Shown here one piece after another: positions 45,475-54,195 of a stretch of 64,000 nucleotides of DNA; position 1 is the first letter of the stretch; the number at the start of each line of letters is the position of its first letter. The DNA comes from Candidatus Thermokryptus mobilis (GTDB lineage: Bacteria > Bacteroidota > Ignavibacteria > Kryptoniales > Kryptoniaceae): contig NZ_FAOO01000007.1 in NCBI RefSeq assembly GCF_900070205.1, positions 74,436 to 138,435 of the forward strand, given 5' to 3'. The position numbers were made by a program, and so were the translations under genes. The notes below the pieces were generated by a model. That model searched no databases, had not been told where the DNA came from, and saw nothing but the letters and a program-made list of their open reading frames with translations.

Positions 45475-45505
45475 TTGTTAATTTTCTCTCTTTGTGTTAT
45501 ATTTA
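45475..45505 (+). promoter_or_regulatory. promoter for nucleotidyltransferase gene
   Basis: TTG (45475-45477), 20 bases, TATATTTA (45498-45505), all positions matching. It ends 27 bases before the ATG at 45533. It overlaps the end of the permease gene. Confidence 0.65.
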
Positions 45506-45532
45506 AGCAAAAACAAACTTGATAATGTCTTT

Positions 45533-48058
45533 ATGAAGGCAGTGATTATGGCTGGTGGCTTTGGAACTCGTCTCAGACCTCTGACGATGAATATCCCTAA
45601 ACCGATGGTTCCGATAGTAAATATACCAATAATGCATAGAATAATTACGCTCCTAAAAAAGAACGGAATAACCGACATCATCGCGTTAGTTTATTATCAA
45701 CCAGATGTCATAATGAATTACTTCAAAGACGGAAAGGATTTTGGTGTGAATATAACTTATGTGAAGGCTGAAGCTGATTTTGGGACAGCTGGAAGTGTTA
45801 AAAATGCCGAAAATTTCATCGGTGAGGATGAATTTCTTGTCATTAGCGGTGATGTTTTGACAGATATTGACTTATCTAAAGCAATTGAATATCACCACGA
45901 TAAAAAGTCAAAAGCGACAATTGTTATAACAAGGGTTAAAAACCCACTACCTTATGGTATAGTGATTGTAAGAGATAGTGGAGAGATAATTCGTTTTCTT
46001 GAAAAACCAAGCTGGGGGGAGGTTTTCAGTGATACGATTAACACAGGGATTTATGTTCTTGATCCATCGGTGCTTGAATTTATACCCTACAAACAAGAAT
46101 TTGATTTCAGCAAAAATTTATTTCCGCTCCTACTTGAGAAAAAATTTCCCTTCTACGGTTATATAGCTGAAAGTTACTGGAGGGACATCGGAACATTAAG
46201 TGACTATCTTGAGGCGCACCTTGATTGTTTAGCTGGACAGGTTGAGATTGAGATCAAAGGTGAAAGAATTGAAACTCCAAAAGGCGTAATTTATGTCGGG
46301 GAAAATGTGAAAGTTGCGGATTACGACCGTTTTGAAGGTGTTGTGGTGATTGGGAATAATACAAGGATAGGCAAAAAAGCAAAAATTATTAATTCAGTGA
46401 TAGGTTCATTTTGTGAAATAGAAGATGAGTGCGAGATAATTGACTCAGTTATCTGGGATAGAACAAAAGTTAAAAGACGAGCGAAGCTAACACTTGATGT
46501 GATCGGCTATGATAATTTTATCGGTGAGGGGGCTGAGATAAACGAGAATGTTTTTATAAGCGATCGTTGTATAATTGGGAGCTCAGCGAAGTTGCTTCCA
46601 AATATAAAGTTATGGCCATTAAAAGTTGTTGAAGATGGTTCTATTTTATCAAAAAGTTTAGTTTGGGAAGATAAATGGTTAAGCGAGCTTTTTACTGAGG
46701 CAAGGGTAAGCGGTATTTCAAATATAGAAATGACACCTGAATTTGGTGCAAAGCTTGGGGCTGCTTTTGGTGCTTTACTGGGGCAAGGGAAAACCGTTAT
46801 CGTGAGCCGTGATGCAGATAATGTCTCAAGGATGATGAACAGAGCTTTGATTTGTGGGTTAATCTCGGCAGGATTAAATGTTGATGATATAAGAATTGCG
46901 TCTATCCCAATGGTTCGCCATGAGCTTCGCAGCGGTAGATACGCCGGAGGTCTACATGTTCGCAAATCTCCAGTGGATAAAAATCAAACCGATATTATAT
47001 TCTTTGATTCTAACGGTATGGATTTACCAGTAGGAAAGGCGAAAGCAATTGAAAGGTTGTTTTTTGGAGAGGATTTTCCAAGAGTTCCCCATGATAAAGT
47101 CGGAACGATTAATTTCCCTGTCAGAACTATTGAAGGATATGTTGAAAAATTTTTATCCGCACTCAACATTGATGCGATCAGAAAACAAAGTTTTAAAATT
47201 GCGATTGATTATTCAAATGGGGTAGCTGTAACAGTTTTACCGAATATCCTTGGACAGCTTGGGTGTCAGGTCATATCCTTAAACGCATATCTTGAGCCCA
47301 CTAAATTAACAAGGTCTGATGAGGAGTTTAAAAAGGCGGTGGACGAACTATCGCAGATTGTAACTTCAATTAAATGCGATGTTGGTTTTATGCTAAATCC
47401 GGGGGCGGAAAGAATTTGGTTAATTGACGAAAGAGGGAAATTACTATCAGACAATCGTTTGCTTTCAATTGTAACGAAGCTTTTCTTAAGCGTAAATGCT
47501 ACGAAGGTAAAAAAAATCGCTGTACCCATTTCCGCATCGCTTGAAGTGGATTTAATCGCGAGCGAGTATGGCATTGAAGTTGTTAGAACAAAGAACTCAC
47601 ATTATGGAATGATGGAAGCTGTGTTAAAAGATCCAGAGATTAAATTTGTCGGTGGAACTAAAGGTGGTTTTATTTTTCCGGAGTTTTTATTTGCCTCTGA
47701 TGGCATGTTCGCCATTTCAAAAATACTTGAACTTATGGCTTTAGCTGAACTTAAGATTGGAGAAATTGAAGAGAAATTGCCAAAGCTTTTTTTGAAAAGG
47801 TTGTCAATTCCATGTCCGCGTGATCTTAAAGGTAAAGTTATGAGATATGCTACACTTGAAAGTGAAAAATCCAAAAGGCAACTTATTGATGGCGTTAAAA
47901 TTTTCCTTGATGATTTAACCTGGGTTTTAATACTTCCGGATAGACAAAGAAGCGAGGTTCATCTTTTCGTTGAGTCAAATGATGAAAAAATGGTTGATAA
48001 GTTGATCGGTGAATACTCAGAGAAGGTTAGAAGTTGGATAATGTTGCAAGAAAAATAA
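45533..48058 (+). CDS. sugar-1-phosphate nucleotidyltransferase fused to a degenerate phosphomannomutase domain
   Basis: An 841-residue fusion. Residues 1-~230 are a nucleotidyltransferase (MAGGFGTRLRPLT, then KPMVP, SGDVLTDID, FLEKP), likely a mannose- or glucose-1-phosphate guanylyl/uridylyl-transferase. Residues ~250-370 are a left-handed beta-helix. The rest follows the phosphohexomutase fold but has lost all four motifs: the phospho-Ser loop TASHNP reads RKSPVD, the metal loop DGDADR reads NPGAER, GExSGH reads GTKGGF, and RxSGTEP is absent. The mutase half is therefore probably structural or regulatory. Start is ATG 45533, set by the promoter. Confidence 0.85.
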   Translation: MKAVIMAGGFGTRLRPLTMNIPKPMVPIVNIPIMHRIITLLKKNGITDIIALVYYQPDVIMNYFKDGKDFGVNITYVKAEADFGTAGSVKNAENFIGEDEFLVISGDVLTDIDLSKAIEYHHDKKSKATIVITRVKNPLPYGIVIVRDSGEIIRFLEKPSWGEVFSDTINTGIYVLDPSVLEFIPYKQEFDFSKNLFPLLLEKKFPFYGYIAESYWRDIGTLSDYLEAHLDCLAGQVEIEIKGERIETPKGVIYVGENVKVADYDRFEGVVVIGNNTRIGKKAKIINSVIGSFCEIEDECEIIDSVIWDRTKVKRRAKLTLDVIGYDNFIGEGAEINENVFISDRCIIGSSAKLLPNIKLWPLKVVEDGSILSKSLVWEDKWLSELFTEARVSGISNIEMTPEFGAKLGAAFGALLGQGKTVIVSRDADNVSRMMNRALICGLISAGLNVDDIRIASIPMVRHELRSGRYAGGLHVRKSPVDKNQTDIIFFDSNGMDLPVGKAKAIERLFFGEDFPRVPHDKVGTINFPVRTIEGYVEKFLSALNIDAIRKQSFKIAIDYSNGVAVTVLPNILGQLGCQVISLNAYLEPTKLTRSDEEFKKAVDELSQIVTSIKCDVGFMLNPGAERIWLIDERGKLLSDNRLLSIVTKLFLSVNATKVKKIAVPISASLEVDLIASEYGIEVVRTKNSHYGMMEAVLKDPEIKFVGGTKGGFIFPEFLFASDGMFAISKILELMALAELKIGEIEEKLPKLFLKRLSIPCPRDLKGKVMRYATLESEKSKRQLIDGVKIFLDDLTWVLILPDRQRSEVHLFVESNDEKMVDKLIGEYSEKVRSWIMLQEK

Positions 48059-48072
48059 AATAAGGGGAAAAG

Positions 48073-48540
48073 GTGAAGATAAGCGAAATATTAACTGAGG
48101 ATTTCGTTGTTGTTGGACTTGATGTTTCCACAAAGGAAGATGCAATAAATGCACTTGTTGATATTATAGCTAAGTCAGATAAGGTAAAAAACGCAAATAA
48201 AGTAAGAGAAGCGGTGTTTGAGCGTGAAAAGATTATGACGACAGGGGTTGGAAAAGGATTTGCTGTTCCACATGGGAAAACAGACGCCGTGACTGATATA
48301 GTAGCAGCTTTTGCCGTTACTAAAAAGCCAATTGATTACGAATCGCTTGATGGTGAACCTGTTCGCCTTATATTCCTGATTGTTGGGAGAGATAATATGG
48401 TCGGACCTCACATTAAATTATTGAGCCGAGTTTCAAAGTTGATGAATGACAACGATTTCAGAGAAAAACTGTTAAACGCTAAAACCCCAAGGGAAGTTGT
48501 TGAATTATTTAAAACTGAAGAGGAAAGATATCTTGGGTGA
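48073..48540 (+). CDS. PTS EIIA-like protein (PtsN/fructose type)
   Basis: A 155-residue PTS_EIIA type 2 domain with the phosphorylated His67 in GFAVPHGKT. A lone EIIA without sugar-permease partners is typical of the nitrogen-PTS regulator PtsN; in such systems it controls transport or metabolism through its phosphorylation. No HPr or EI gene is visible. The start is GTG 48073, with AAGGGGAAAAG in front. hisS begins within its last codons. Confidence 0.88.
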   Translation: MKISEILTEDFVVVGLDVSTKEDAINALVDIIAKSDKVKNANKVREAVFEREKIMTTGVGKGFAVPHGKTDAVTDIVAAFAVTKKPIDYESLDGEPVRLIFLIVGRDNMVGPHIKLLSRVSKLMNDNDFREKLLNAKTPREVVELFKTEEERYLG

Positions 48541-49825
48541 GAGAAAAGCATTAAAAAATGTTCGTGGGACGAAAGATATTTTACCTGAAGATTCGTTTAA
48601 ATGGCAACATATAGAAACAAAAGTGCGTGGAATTTTTGATCTTTATAACTACAAAGAAATAAGAACGCCAATTTTTGAGGAAACTGAACTGTTTGCTCGA
48701 GGTATTGGTGAACTAACCGATATTGTGAGTAAAGAAATGTATACATTTAAAGATAAGGGTGGAACCAAGTTAACTTTAAAGCCGGAGATGACTGCATCGG
48801 TAATGAGAGCATACATTCAATATGAGATAAATAAAAAAGTCCCCCTTTTCAAAGTTTATTACATTTCTCCTATGTTTCGCCAGGAAAGACCTCAAGCAGG
48901 TCGTTTAAGACAATTTCATCAAATAGGTGCTGAGGCGATCGGTAGTGTAAACCCTGAGGTTGATGCAGAGATAATTTCATTGACACTTCACATAATTGAT
49001 AGCTTTGGTGTAAAAAATTATTTGTTAAAAATTAATTCCGTCGGTTGTCAGAAGTGCAGACCTAAATATAAAGTTGTTTTGCGGGATTATTTAAAAAATT
49101 TTTACGATAGTTTATCTGAAGAAAGCAAGAAGCGCTTTGAGTATAATCCCCTCCGTATTCTTGATTCAAAAGATGAATCTGATAGAAAAATAGTTCAAAA
49201 TGCCCCTAAAATTTTAAATTACCTTTGTAACGAGTGTGATGCTCATTTTAAAGAATTACTCGCATACCTTAATGGGCTTGGCATATCATATGAAGTTGAT
49301 GCCCGCTTAGTTCGTGGTCTTGATTACTACACAAAAACAGCTTTTGAAGTGTTAAGTAAAGAGCTCGGTTCACAAGATGCTATTGCAGGTGGAGGAAGAT
49401 ACGATATGCTTTCAAGCTTAATTGGTGGTCCTGATATTCCAGGAGTTGGCTTTGCTTTAGGTATGGAAAGATTGCTTATAATTCTTGAGAAAAATAATTA
49501 CAACTTCGGTCAAGATAAAAAAAACCTCATCTTTATCGCATCAGTGGGGAGCAGAGCTAAACTTCATTCTTTAAAGATAGCTCAAGAACTCAGAAAGAAA
49601 TCTATACCATGTGAAATTGACCTCTTAAATAGAAGTTTGAAATCCCAGATGAAAGAAGCAAATAGACAAGGGGCACGCTATGTTGTTATAATAGGTGAAA
49701 GTGAAATTGAAAAAGATGTTTGCCTTGTAAGAGATATGAATAGCGGTGAACAAGTTGAGGTGCCATTTGGTAAAATTGTAGAATATATTGTTGATAAATA
49801 TGCCAAGGAAATCACCAAGAATTGA
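48533..49825 (+). CDS. hisS: histidine-tRNA ligase
   Basis: Class II synthetase that charges tRNA-His. The product has the class II motif 2 (ISPMFRQERPQAGRLRQFHQ), and the HisRS signatures LVRGLDYYT and AGGGRYD. Start is a TTG at 48533 with GAGGAAAG seven bases upstream; this gives MGERKALKNVRGTKDILP and 430 residues. Its start overlaps the PtsN-like gene by 8 bases. Confidence 0.95.
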   Translation: MGERKALKNVRGTKDILPEDSFKWQHIETKVRGIFDLYNYKEIRTPIFEETELFARGIGELTDIVSKEMYTFKDKGGTKLTLKPEMTASVMRAYIQYEINKKVPLFKVYYISPMFRQERPQAGRLRQFHQIGAEAIGSVNPEVDAEIISLTLHIIDSFGVKNYLLKINSVGCQKCRPKYKVVLRDYLKNFYDSLSEESKKRFEYNPLRILDSKDESDRKIVQNAPKILNYLCNECDAHFKELLAYLNGLGISYEVDARLVRGLDYYTKTAFEVLSKELGSQDAIAGGGRYDMLSSLIGGPDIPGVGFALGMERLLIILEKNNYNFGQDKKNLIFIASVGSRAKLHSLKIAQELRKKSIPCEIDLLNRSLKSQMKEANRQGARYVVIIGESEIEKDVCLVRDMNSGEQVEVPFGKIVEYIVDKYAKEITKN

Positions 49826-50207
49826 GCCTGAATTCAAATATGACTTTACGCTTTATCTATCTATTGACTACGATGAGATAAAAGATGAAAAATTTTTAAA
49901 ATTTTTAATAGAGACAACTCAACACTTCGTTGCGTTTTCTTATGAATTGAATGTTGAAGTTCAAAAAGAAGACAATCAGTTGACATTTGTAATACTTGGT
50001 TTTAAACCGCCTAGCTCTCCAATTTCACAATTCGGTCCGGCTCGTTTTGAGTATAGAATTTATGGATATAAGGAAGGGATTTATAAAATTACGGTAGTTA
50101 AAAAGGAAAAAATCAAAAATAGGTTTCAAGTTCTAATAACTGATGACAGAATAAAAGTTAAAAGTGAACCGCAAAAAAATAAATTTGTAAAAATAAAAGT
50201 AAGTTGA
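49800..50207 (+). CDS. hypothetical 135-residue protein
   Basis: I do not recognise a family. From the ATG at 49800 it begins MPRKSPRIEPEFKYDFTLYL and is soluble, rich in charged and aromatic residues, and probably beta-rich, with no Cys motif or signal peptide. Its start overlaps the end of hisS, and lgt follows five bases later, so it is embedded in the operon and likely translated. No clear ribosome site is seen, which fits coupling to hisS. Confidence 0.6.
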   Translation: MPRKSPRIEPEFKYDFTLYLSIDYDEIKDEKFLKFLIETTQHFVAFSYELNVEVQKEDNQLTFVILGFKPPSSPISQFGPARFEYRIYGYKEGIYKITVVKKEKIKNRFQVLITDDRIKVKSEPQKNKFVKIKVS

Positions 50208-50211
50208 TAGA

Positions 50212-51087
50212 ATGCGTCCTATTTTATTTCAAATTGGACCGATTCCAATTTACAGTTATGGTTTGATGATGGCGATTGCATTTCTTGTAGCGGATTTTTT
50301 AGTGAGTCGCGAATTCAAAAGGTTGCGATTTAATATCAATTACGCAAACGAAATGGTAGTTCTAGCCGTTGTCTCTGGTATAATTGGAGCAAAAATTTTA
50401 TATCTTCTTGAAAATTTTAGCGATTTCATCAAATCCCCTCTTGAAATGATATTTTCAGCTGGTGGTTTAACCTGGTATGGTGGTTTTATTCTTGCCTTCA
50501 TCGTTTTATTCGTCTATGTCATAAGAAAAAAGTTGCCGGTTTTAAAAGTTTTGGACGCAATAGCACCTGCAGTAGCACTTGGTTATGGTATTGGAAGAAT
50601 AGGATGCCACCTGTCTGGTGATGGTGACTATGGCATTCCAACGTCTTTGCCTTGGGGAACTATCTATGCCAATGGAACATTAAAGCCAACATATGCGCTT
50701 CGTGAATATTTTGAACGCTTTCCAGAACTCGCCGAAAAGTATAATTACCACATTTTGTCCTCAAAAATAGTAGGAGAAGACAAATTTGGATTTATCACGG
50801 AGTTTGATAAAACAATCAGACTCCATCCAACCCCGATTTATGAGTTTCTGATTATGCTTTTAATTTTCATTTTGCTTTATTTCTTTAGAAATAGAGTTAA
50901 GTATTCTGGTGAACTTTTTGGAATTTATTTAGTTCTTTCGTCTATTGAAAGATTTACAATAGAGTTTTTACGATTGAACCCACCTTTGATTTTAGGTCTA
51001 ACTGAAGCACAAGTTATTTCAATTTTCCTGTTATTAGTGGGTGTTTTTCTAATTAAAAAAGTTCGTGGGAAAAAATGGTCATTTTAG
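50212..51087 (+). CDS. lgt: prolipoprotein diacylglyceryl transferase
   Basis: Inner-membrane enzyme that adds diacylglycerol to the lipobox Cys of lipoproteins. The 291-residue product has about seven hydrophobic segments and the Lgt signature GRIGCHLSGDGDYG near residue 138, with the PTPIYE-like motif LHPTPIYEFL near 205. It would act on the lipoproteins encoded at 1-866 and 55678-56490. Its stop overlaps a 59-residue gene. Confidence 0.95.
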   Translation: MRPILFQIGPIPIYSYGLMMAIAFLVADFLVSREFKRLRFNINYANEMVVLAVVSGIIGAKILYLLENFSDFIKSPLEMIFSAGGLTWYGGFILAFIVLFVYVIRKKLPVLKVLDAIAPAVALGYGIGRIGCHLSGDGDYGIPTSLPWGTIYANGTLKPTYALREYFERFPELAEKYNYHILSSKIVGEDKFGFITEFDKTIRLHPTPIYEFLIMLLIFILLYFFRNRVKYSGELFGIYLVLSSIERFTIEFLRLNPPLILGLTEAQVISIFLLLVGVFLIKKVRGKKWSF

Positions 51088-51254
51088 GAAAAATTTTGCA
51101 GGCGATTGGAATAACTGAAACGATGATTGGATTAATTGCAGGATTGCAAGGTAGCATGAGAAATGAGATGATCTTTACCGGTGTAGGGGTGATAATTTTT
51201 GTAATTGGACGCCAAATTGAAAAAATTGGATGGAAAAATAAAGCAAAATTATAG
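51075..51254 (+). CDS. 59-residue small membrane protein overlapping lgt
   Basis: Found by hand translation. The ATG at 51075 lies 13 bases inside the end of lgt, in another frame, and the stop is at 51254. The protein begins MVILGKILQAIGITETMIG and has two hydrophobic stretches (~residues 7-25 and 33-46) joined by a short polar turn, then a basic end (WKNKAKL). I do not recognise a family. Its stop overlaps the convergent glycosyltransferase gene by 6 bases. The dense packing supports it being a real gene. Confidence 0.65.
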   Translation: MVILGKILQAIGITETMIGLIAGLQGSMRNEMIFTGVGVIIFVIGRQIEKIGWKNKAKL

Positions 51255-52364
51255 TATCTCCAAAACATCCAATAAGGATTTAATCTCATTTTCCCATGTT
51301 AGCTCTCTTGTGGCACGCTCACAATGATCCCTCATCGTGAGATACAAATTATGGTCAGTCAAAAGTTTTCTCGTGGATTCAACAATCTCACTTATATTTG
51401 ATGGATCTACAAGTATACCCACTTTGTAAGTCTCAATAATAGCTCTAATTTCAGGCAGGTCACTGGCGATAAATGGTATTTTTGCCTGTATATACTCAAA
51501 AATTTTATTCGGAAGAGAGAAAAAATAACTAAGCGAAACAGGTTTTATTATGCAAAGACCTACAATTTTTTTGATATTCGGAAATTTTATTTCTTCATCC
51601 GGGGAATAAGGACCTAAAATTTCAACTTTGGATTCAAGATTTCGCTTTTGAATTTCCTCCAGAAGTAGATTTTTTAATTCACCTTTACCTACGATTAAAA
51701 GTTTGATATCGTTAAATTCAAAGGATAACCTTTGAATTAGCTCAAAATAAATATCAAATCCTCTATCTTGATGAAAAAGACCAAGATAAAGAAGGGCATT
51801 TTCTATTTGCTTTTTGTAGATAAATGTTTTTTCTGATTTCCATTTAACAGTTGGAAAATTTCTTACAATAAAAATTGGTTTTTCAAATTTACTTGAAATT
51901 AACTTAGCAATGGATTGATTAACCGTTAAAATTACTGAACATCTTAAAGTAAAAATTTCTTCAAATAATGATATTATTTTTTGGACAAAACGCCTATTTT
52001 TGGTTGAAGCAAGGGAGGAGTAAAACTCCCTTGAATCGTAGATCATTTTGGCATTGCATTTTACGGAGATTAGCCATGCGATCGGAAGTGAAAATAAGTC
52101 CGATGATATAACTATATCAGCGCATATTTTTATTATCAGAGGCAGTGATTTAAAATAAAAAGACAAAATTTTAAAAAGCGCTCTTCTGAATTTTCTTAGT
52201 TTTATATGTATTACTTCATCATTGCTTTCAATAATTGGTTCATTAGGTTCAGCAGCACAGATAACTTTTACGATATAGCCAGCCTCCTTTAAGGATTTAT
52301 AAATTTTGAAACTTCTTGAATCATTTTTAATATTTCCAAGAAAAACAATGAGTATTTTTTTCAT
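51249..52364 (-). CDS. glycosyltransferase family 4 protein
   Basis: A 371-residue GT-B glycosyltransferase with the C-terminal pattern typical of family 4 (ALLYLGLFHQDRGFDIYFELI, LLIVGKGELKNLLLEEI, LPNKIFEYIQAKIPFIASDLPEIR). It probably transfers a sugar onto a surface glycan from the cytoplasmic side. The sugar cannot be told. It is the last gene of the surface cluster and starts four bases after the PorV-like gene stop. Confidence 0.88.
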   Translation of the reverse strand: MKKILIVFLGNIKNDSRSFKIYKSLKEAGYIVKVICAAEPNEPIIESNDEVIHIKLRKFRRALFKILSFYFKSLPLIIKICADIVISSDLFSLPIAWLISVKCNAKMIYDSREFYSSLASTKNRRFVQKIISLFEEIFTLRCSVILTVNQSIAKLISSKFEKPIFIVRNFPTVKWKSEKTFIYKKQIENALLYLGLFHQDRGFDIYFELIQRLSFEFNDIKLLIVGKGELKNLLLEEIQKRNLESKVEILGPYSPDEEIKFPNIKKIVGLCIIKPVSLSYFFSLPNKIFEYIQAKIPFIASDLPEIRAIIETYKVGILVDPSNISEIVESTRKLLTDHNLYLTMRDHCERATRELTWENEIKSLLDVLEIL

Positions 52365-52368
52365 CTTC

Positions 52369-53235
52369 TCAAAGTTTATAGATTAATGATAATGTATGTG
52401 AAGAAGGTAAACTATAATCAAAAGGTGAATATGCATAGTTAACAATGAACTTTGCAACTTTTACCCCAAGTCCAAATTTAAAAGAGTGCACATACAAACC
52501 AAATTCATAGCCTACTTGAAAATTTAAGATAGAGTTAAATTCAAAGCTTGAGCCAAAGCCGTATAAAAACCTTTTTTCAAGCGTTCTATATCTTAATTCG
52601 GAAGTTAGAAGCAACTTTGCAAAATTGGTGGCATACTTTGTGGATGCTCCAAATGACACAATAGATGAAGGAATGCCAATGTTTCTTATTGCTCCACCCA
52701 AGTTAAGTTCAAATTCTTTGAGATTTAAAGTATATAAAAAACCTAAATCGGCAGATAAGGTGTTGGTTTCGTATACATAGATTTTTTCTAATATATATTT
52801 CGTAGTTAGCCCGATTTTAAATTTTGATTTGAAATTTGGAGAAATTGAAAAAGAAATAGCCATATCCCGCGCTGAGAAATAGCTAATTGGGTCACCCGGT
52901 TTCTCCCTTAATTCTATGTGCGATATTATCAAGGTGTGAAGGGATAAAGCCATGTTAATAAATTTATTTTTTATGCCAATTGCGCTATAAAGAATATCGC
53001 CGTCCACCATCCAGTTGCGATAAGAAAGCATCACACTGGGAGATTCAATCATAGATAAAATCGCTGGGTTGTAATAGATAAAGCCGAAACTAATTGGTGA
53101 TGAAACCACAGCGTCTCCCATTGAAACCGCTTTTGCATCTATGCCTATAGTTAAGAAATTAAAATTACTTTTGCCACCGCTGACAGCTACAAATTTCAAG
53201 GTAATTAAAAAAATAAAAATTATTTTTTTCATCAC
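52369..53235 (-). CDS. PorV/PorQ-family outer-membrane protein
   Basis: A 288-residue protein with a signal peptide (~1-19) and a beta-barrel-like sequence ending in aromatic/hydrophobic residues (TLSLIYKL). The start of the mature part (FLTIGIDAKAVSMGDAVVSSP, then YYNPAIL) is the hallmark of PorV/PorQ proteins, which shuttle T9SS cargo from the translocon to the attachment machinery. It is adjacent to a second relative. They may serve the T9SS cargo encoded just upstream. Confidence 0.88.
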   Translation of the reverse strand: MMKKIIFIFLITLKFVAVSGGKSNFNFLTIGIDAKAVSMGDAVVSSPISFGFIYYNPAILSMIESPSVMLSYRNWMVDGDILYSAIGIKNKFINMALSLHTLIISHIELREKPGDPISYFSARDMAISFSISPNFKSKFKIGLTTKYILEKIYVYETNTLSADLGFLYTLNLKEFELNLGGAIRNIGIPSSIVSFGASTKYATNFAKLLLTSELRYRTLEKRFLYGFGSSFEFNSILNFQVGYEFGLYVHSFKFGLGVKVAKFIVNYAYSPFDYSLPSSHTLSLIYKL

Positions 53236-53253
53236 AGGTTTAAATTTTAAGTT

Positions 53254-54195
53254 TTAAATCTCTACTCCAATACCTAAAAATTGAACTGAGGCGAATGGAA
53301 CATTAACCTCATATTTATAAGCATAGTCAAATGAAATAATAACTTTGCTAATCTTCCTTCGCAGTCCAAAGCCCAAAGATAGAGAAGGGGTATTAAACAT
53401 GTCAAATCCACCTCTGAGTGAAAGATTTCTACCAATAGGATATGTTTCTAAGCCCAAATTTATCCTTTTTTGTTTTTCCACAAAGCTGAAATCAAATGAT
53501 AAAAGGATTTTATCTTTAAGTTTGTAAAAAGTTGAGATTTTTTTAGTAATAGGAAATCGCTCTATCACAAGATGACCTTTTTCTCCATATAGGTTTGTTG
53601 AATCCCATCTATACTTAGCGTTTAAGTCCTGAAGAACAAAGCCAAAAAATAAGTTATCATGTAATTTAAAAATGAAACCAAAATCAACACCGAGGGTTCG
53701 CGCATTAAAGTCATGATAAATTTCGCTATAGTAAAATTTAAGCGATAAACCAATTGAAAATTTCTGGGTTAATTTGTTTGAGAATGAAAATCCAAACATA
53801 TATTCGCTTGTTTTAAAATTTTCTATATGAAAACCATCAACATCTCTTAAATCAATATTTTTTACACCAGCTCTTATCAAAAAAAAGGAAAAGCCAGCCG
53901 TCGGATAAAGTGATTGAGTGTAGTGTACAAAGTCAAGGGTTCGGTCAAGCGAGAGAAAACCCACTGTCAATGTGCCTCTTTTTAAATTAACGAATGGCAA
54001 AACCGCAGGATTATAGTAACCATTTACTTCTCCTTCTATGACTGCTCCCATTGCATTACCCAAGGAAATTCCTCTAGCCCCAAAGCCAAGTCGTGAAAAC
54101 GACGCAATTGAAAGATTTTGTGAATTAACCATTGATTGAAATAATACAGTCATTAAAACGATCTTTATGCTATTGAATAACGAGTATTTTGCCAT
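53254..54195 (-). CDS. second PorV/PorQ-family outer-membrane protein
   Basis: A 313-residue relative of the protein downstream, with the same entry motif (SRLGFGARGISLGNAMGA, then GYYNPAVLPFV) and beta-strand-rich body. A signal peptide covers about residues 1-25. Its start overlaps the end of the beta-propeller T9SS gene by 26 bases, which argues for coupled expression of cargo and shuttle. The two PorV-like proteins are diverged, so this is an old pair or separate recruitment, not a fresh duplication. Confidence 0.88.
   Translation of the reverse strand: MAKYSLFNSIKIVLMTVLFQSMVNSQNLSIASFSRLGFGARGISLGNAMGAVIEGEVNGYYNPAVLPFVNLKRGTLTVGFLSLDRTLDFVHYTQSLYPTAGFSFFLIRAGVKNIDLRDVDGFHIENFKTSEYMFGFSFSNKLTQKFSIGLSLKFYYSEIYHDFNARTLGVDFGFIFKLHDNLFFGFVLQDLNAKYRWDSTNLYGEKGHLVIERFPITKKISTFYKLKDKILLSFDFSFVEKQKRINLGLETYPIGRNLSLRGGFDMFNTPSLSLGFGLRRKISKVIISFDYAYKYEVNVPFASVQFLGIGVEI

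Noticed and set aside
46507..46965. Long minus-strand open frame inside the nucleotidyltransferase gene
   Set aside because: Shadow frame of a gene with clear motifs; no start signal or family match.
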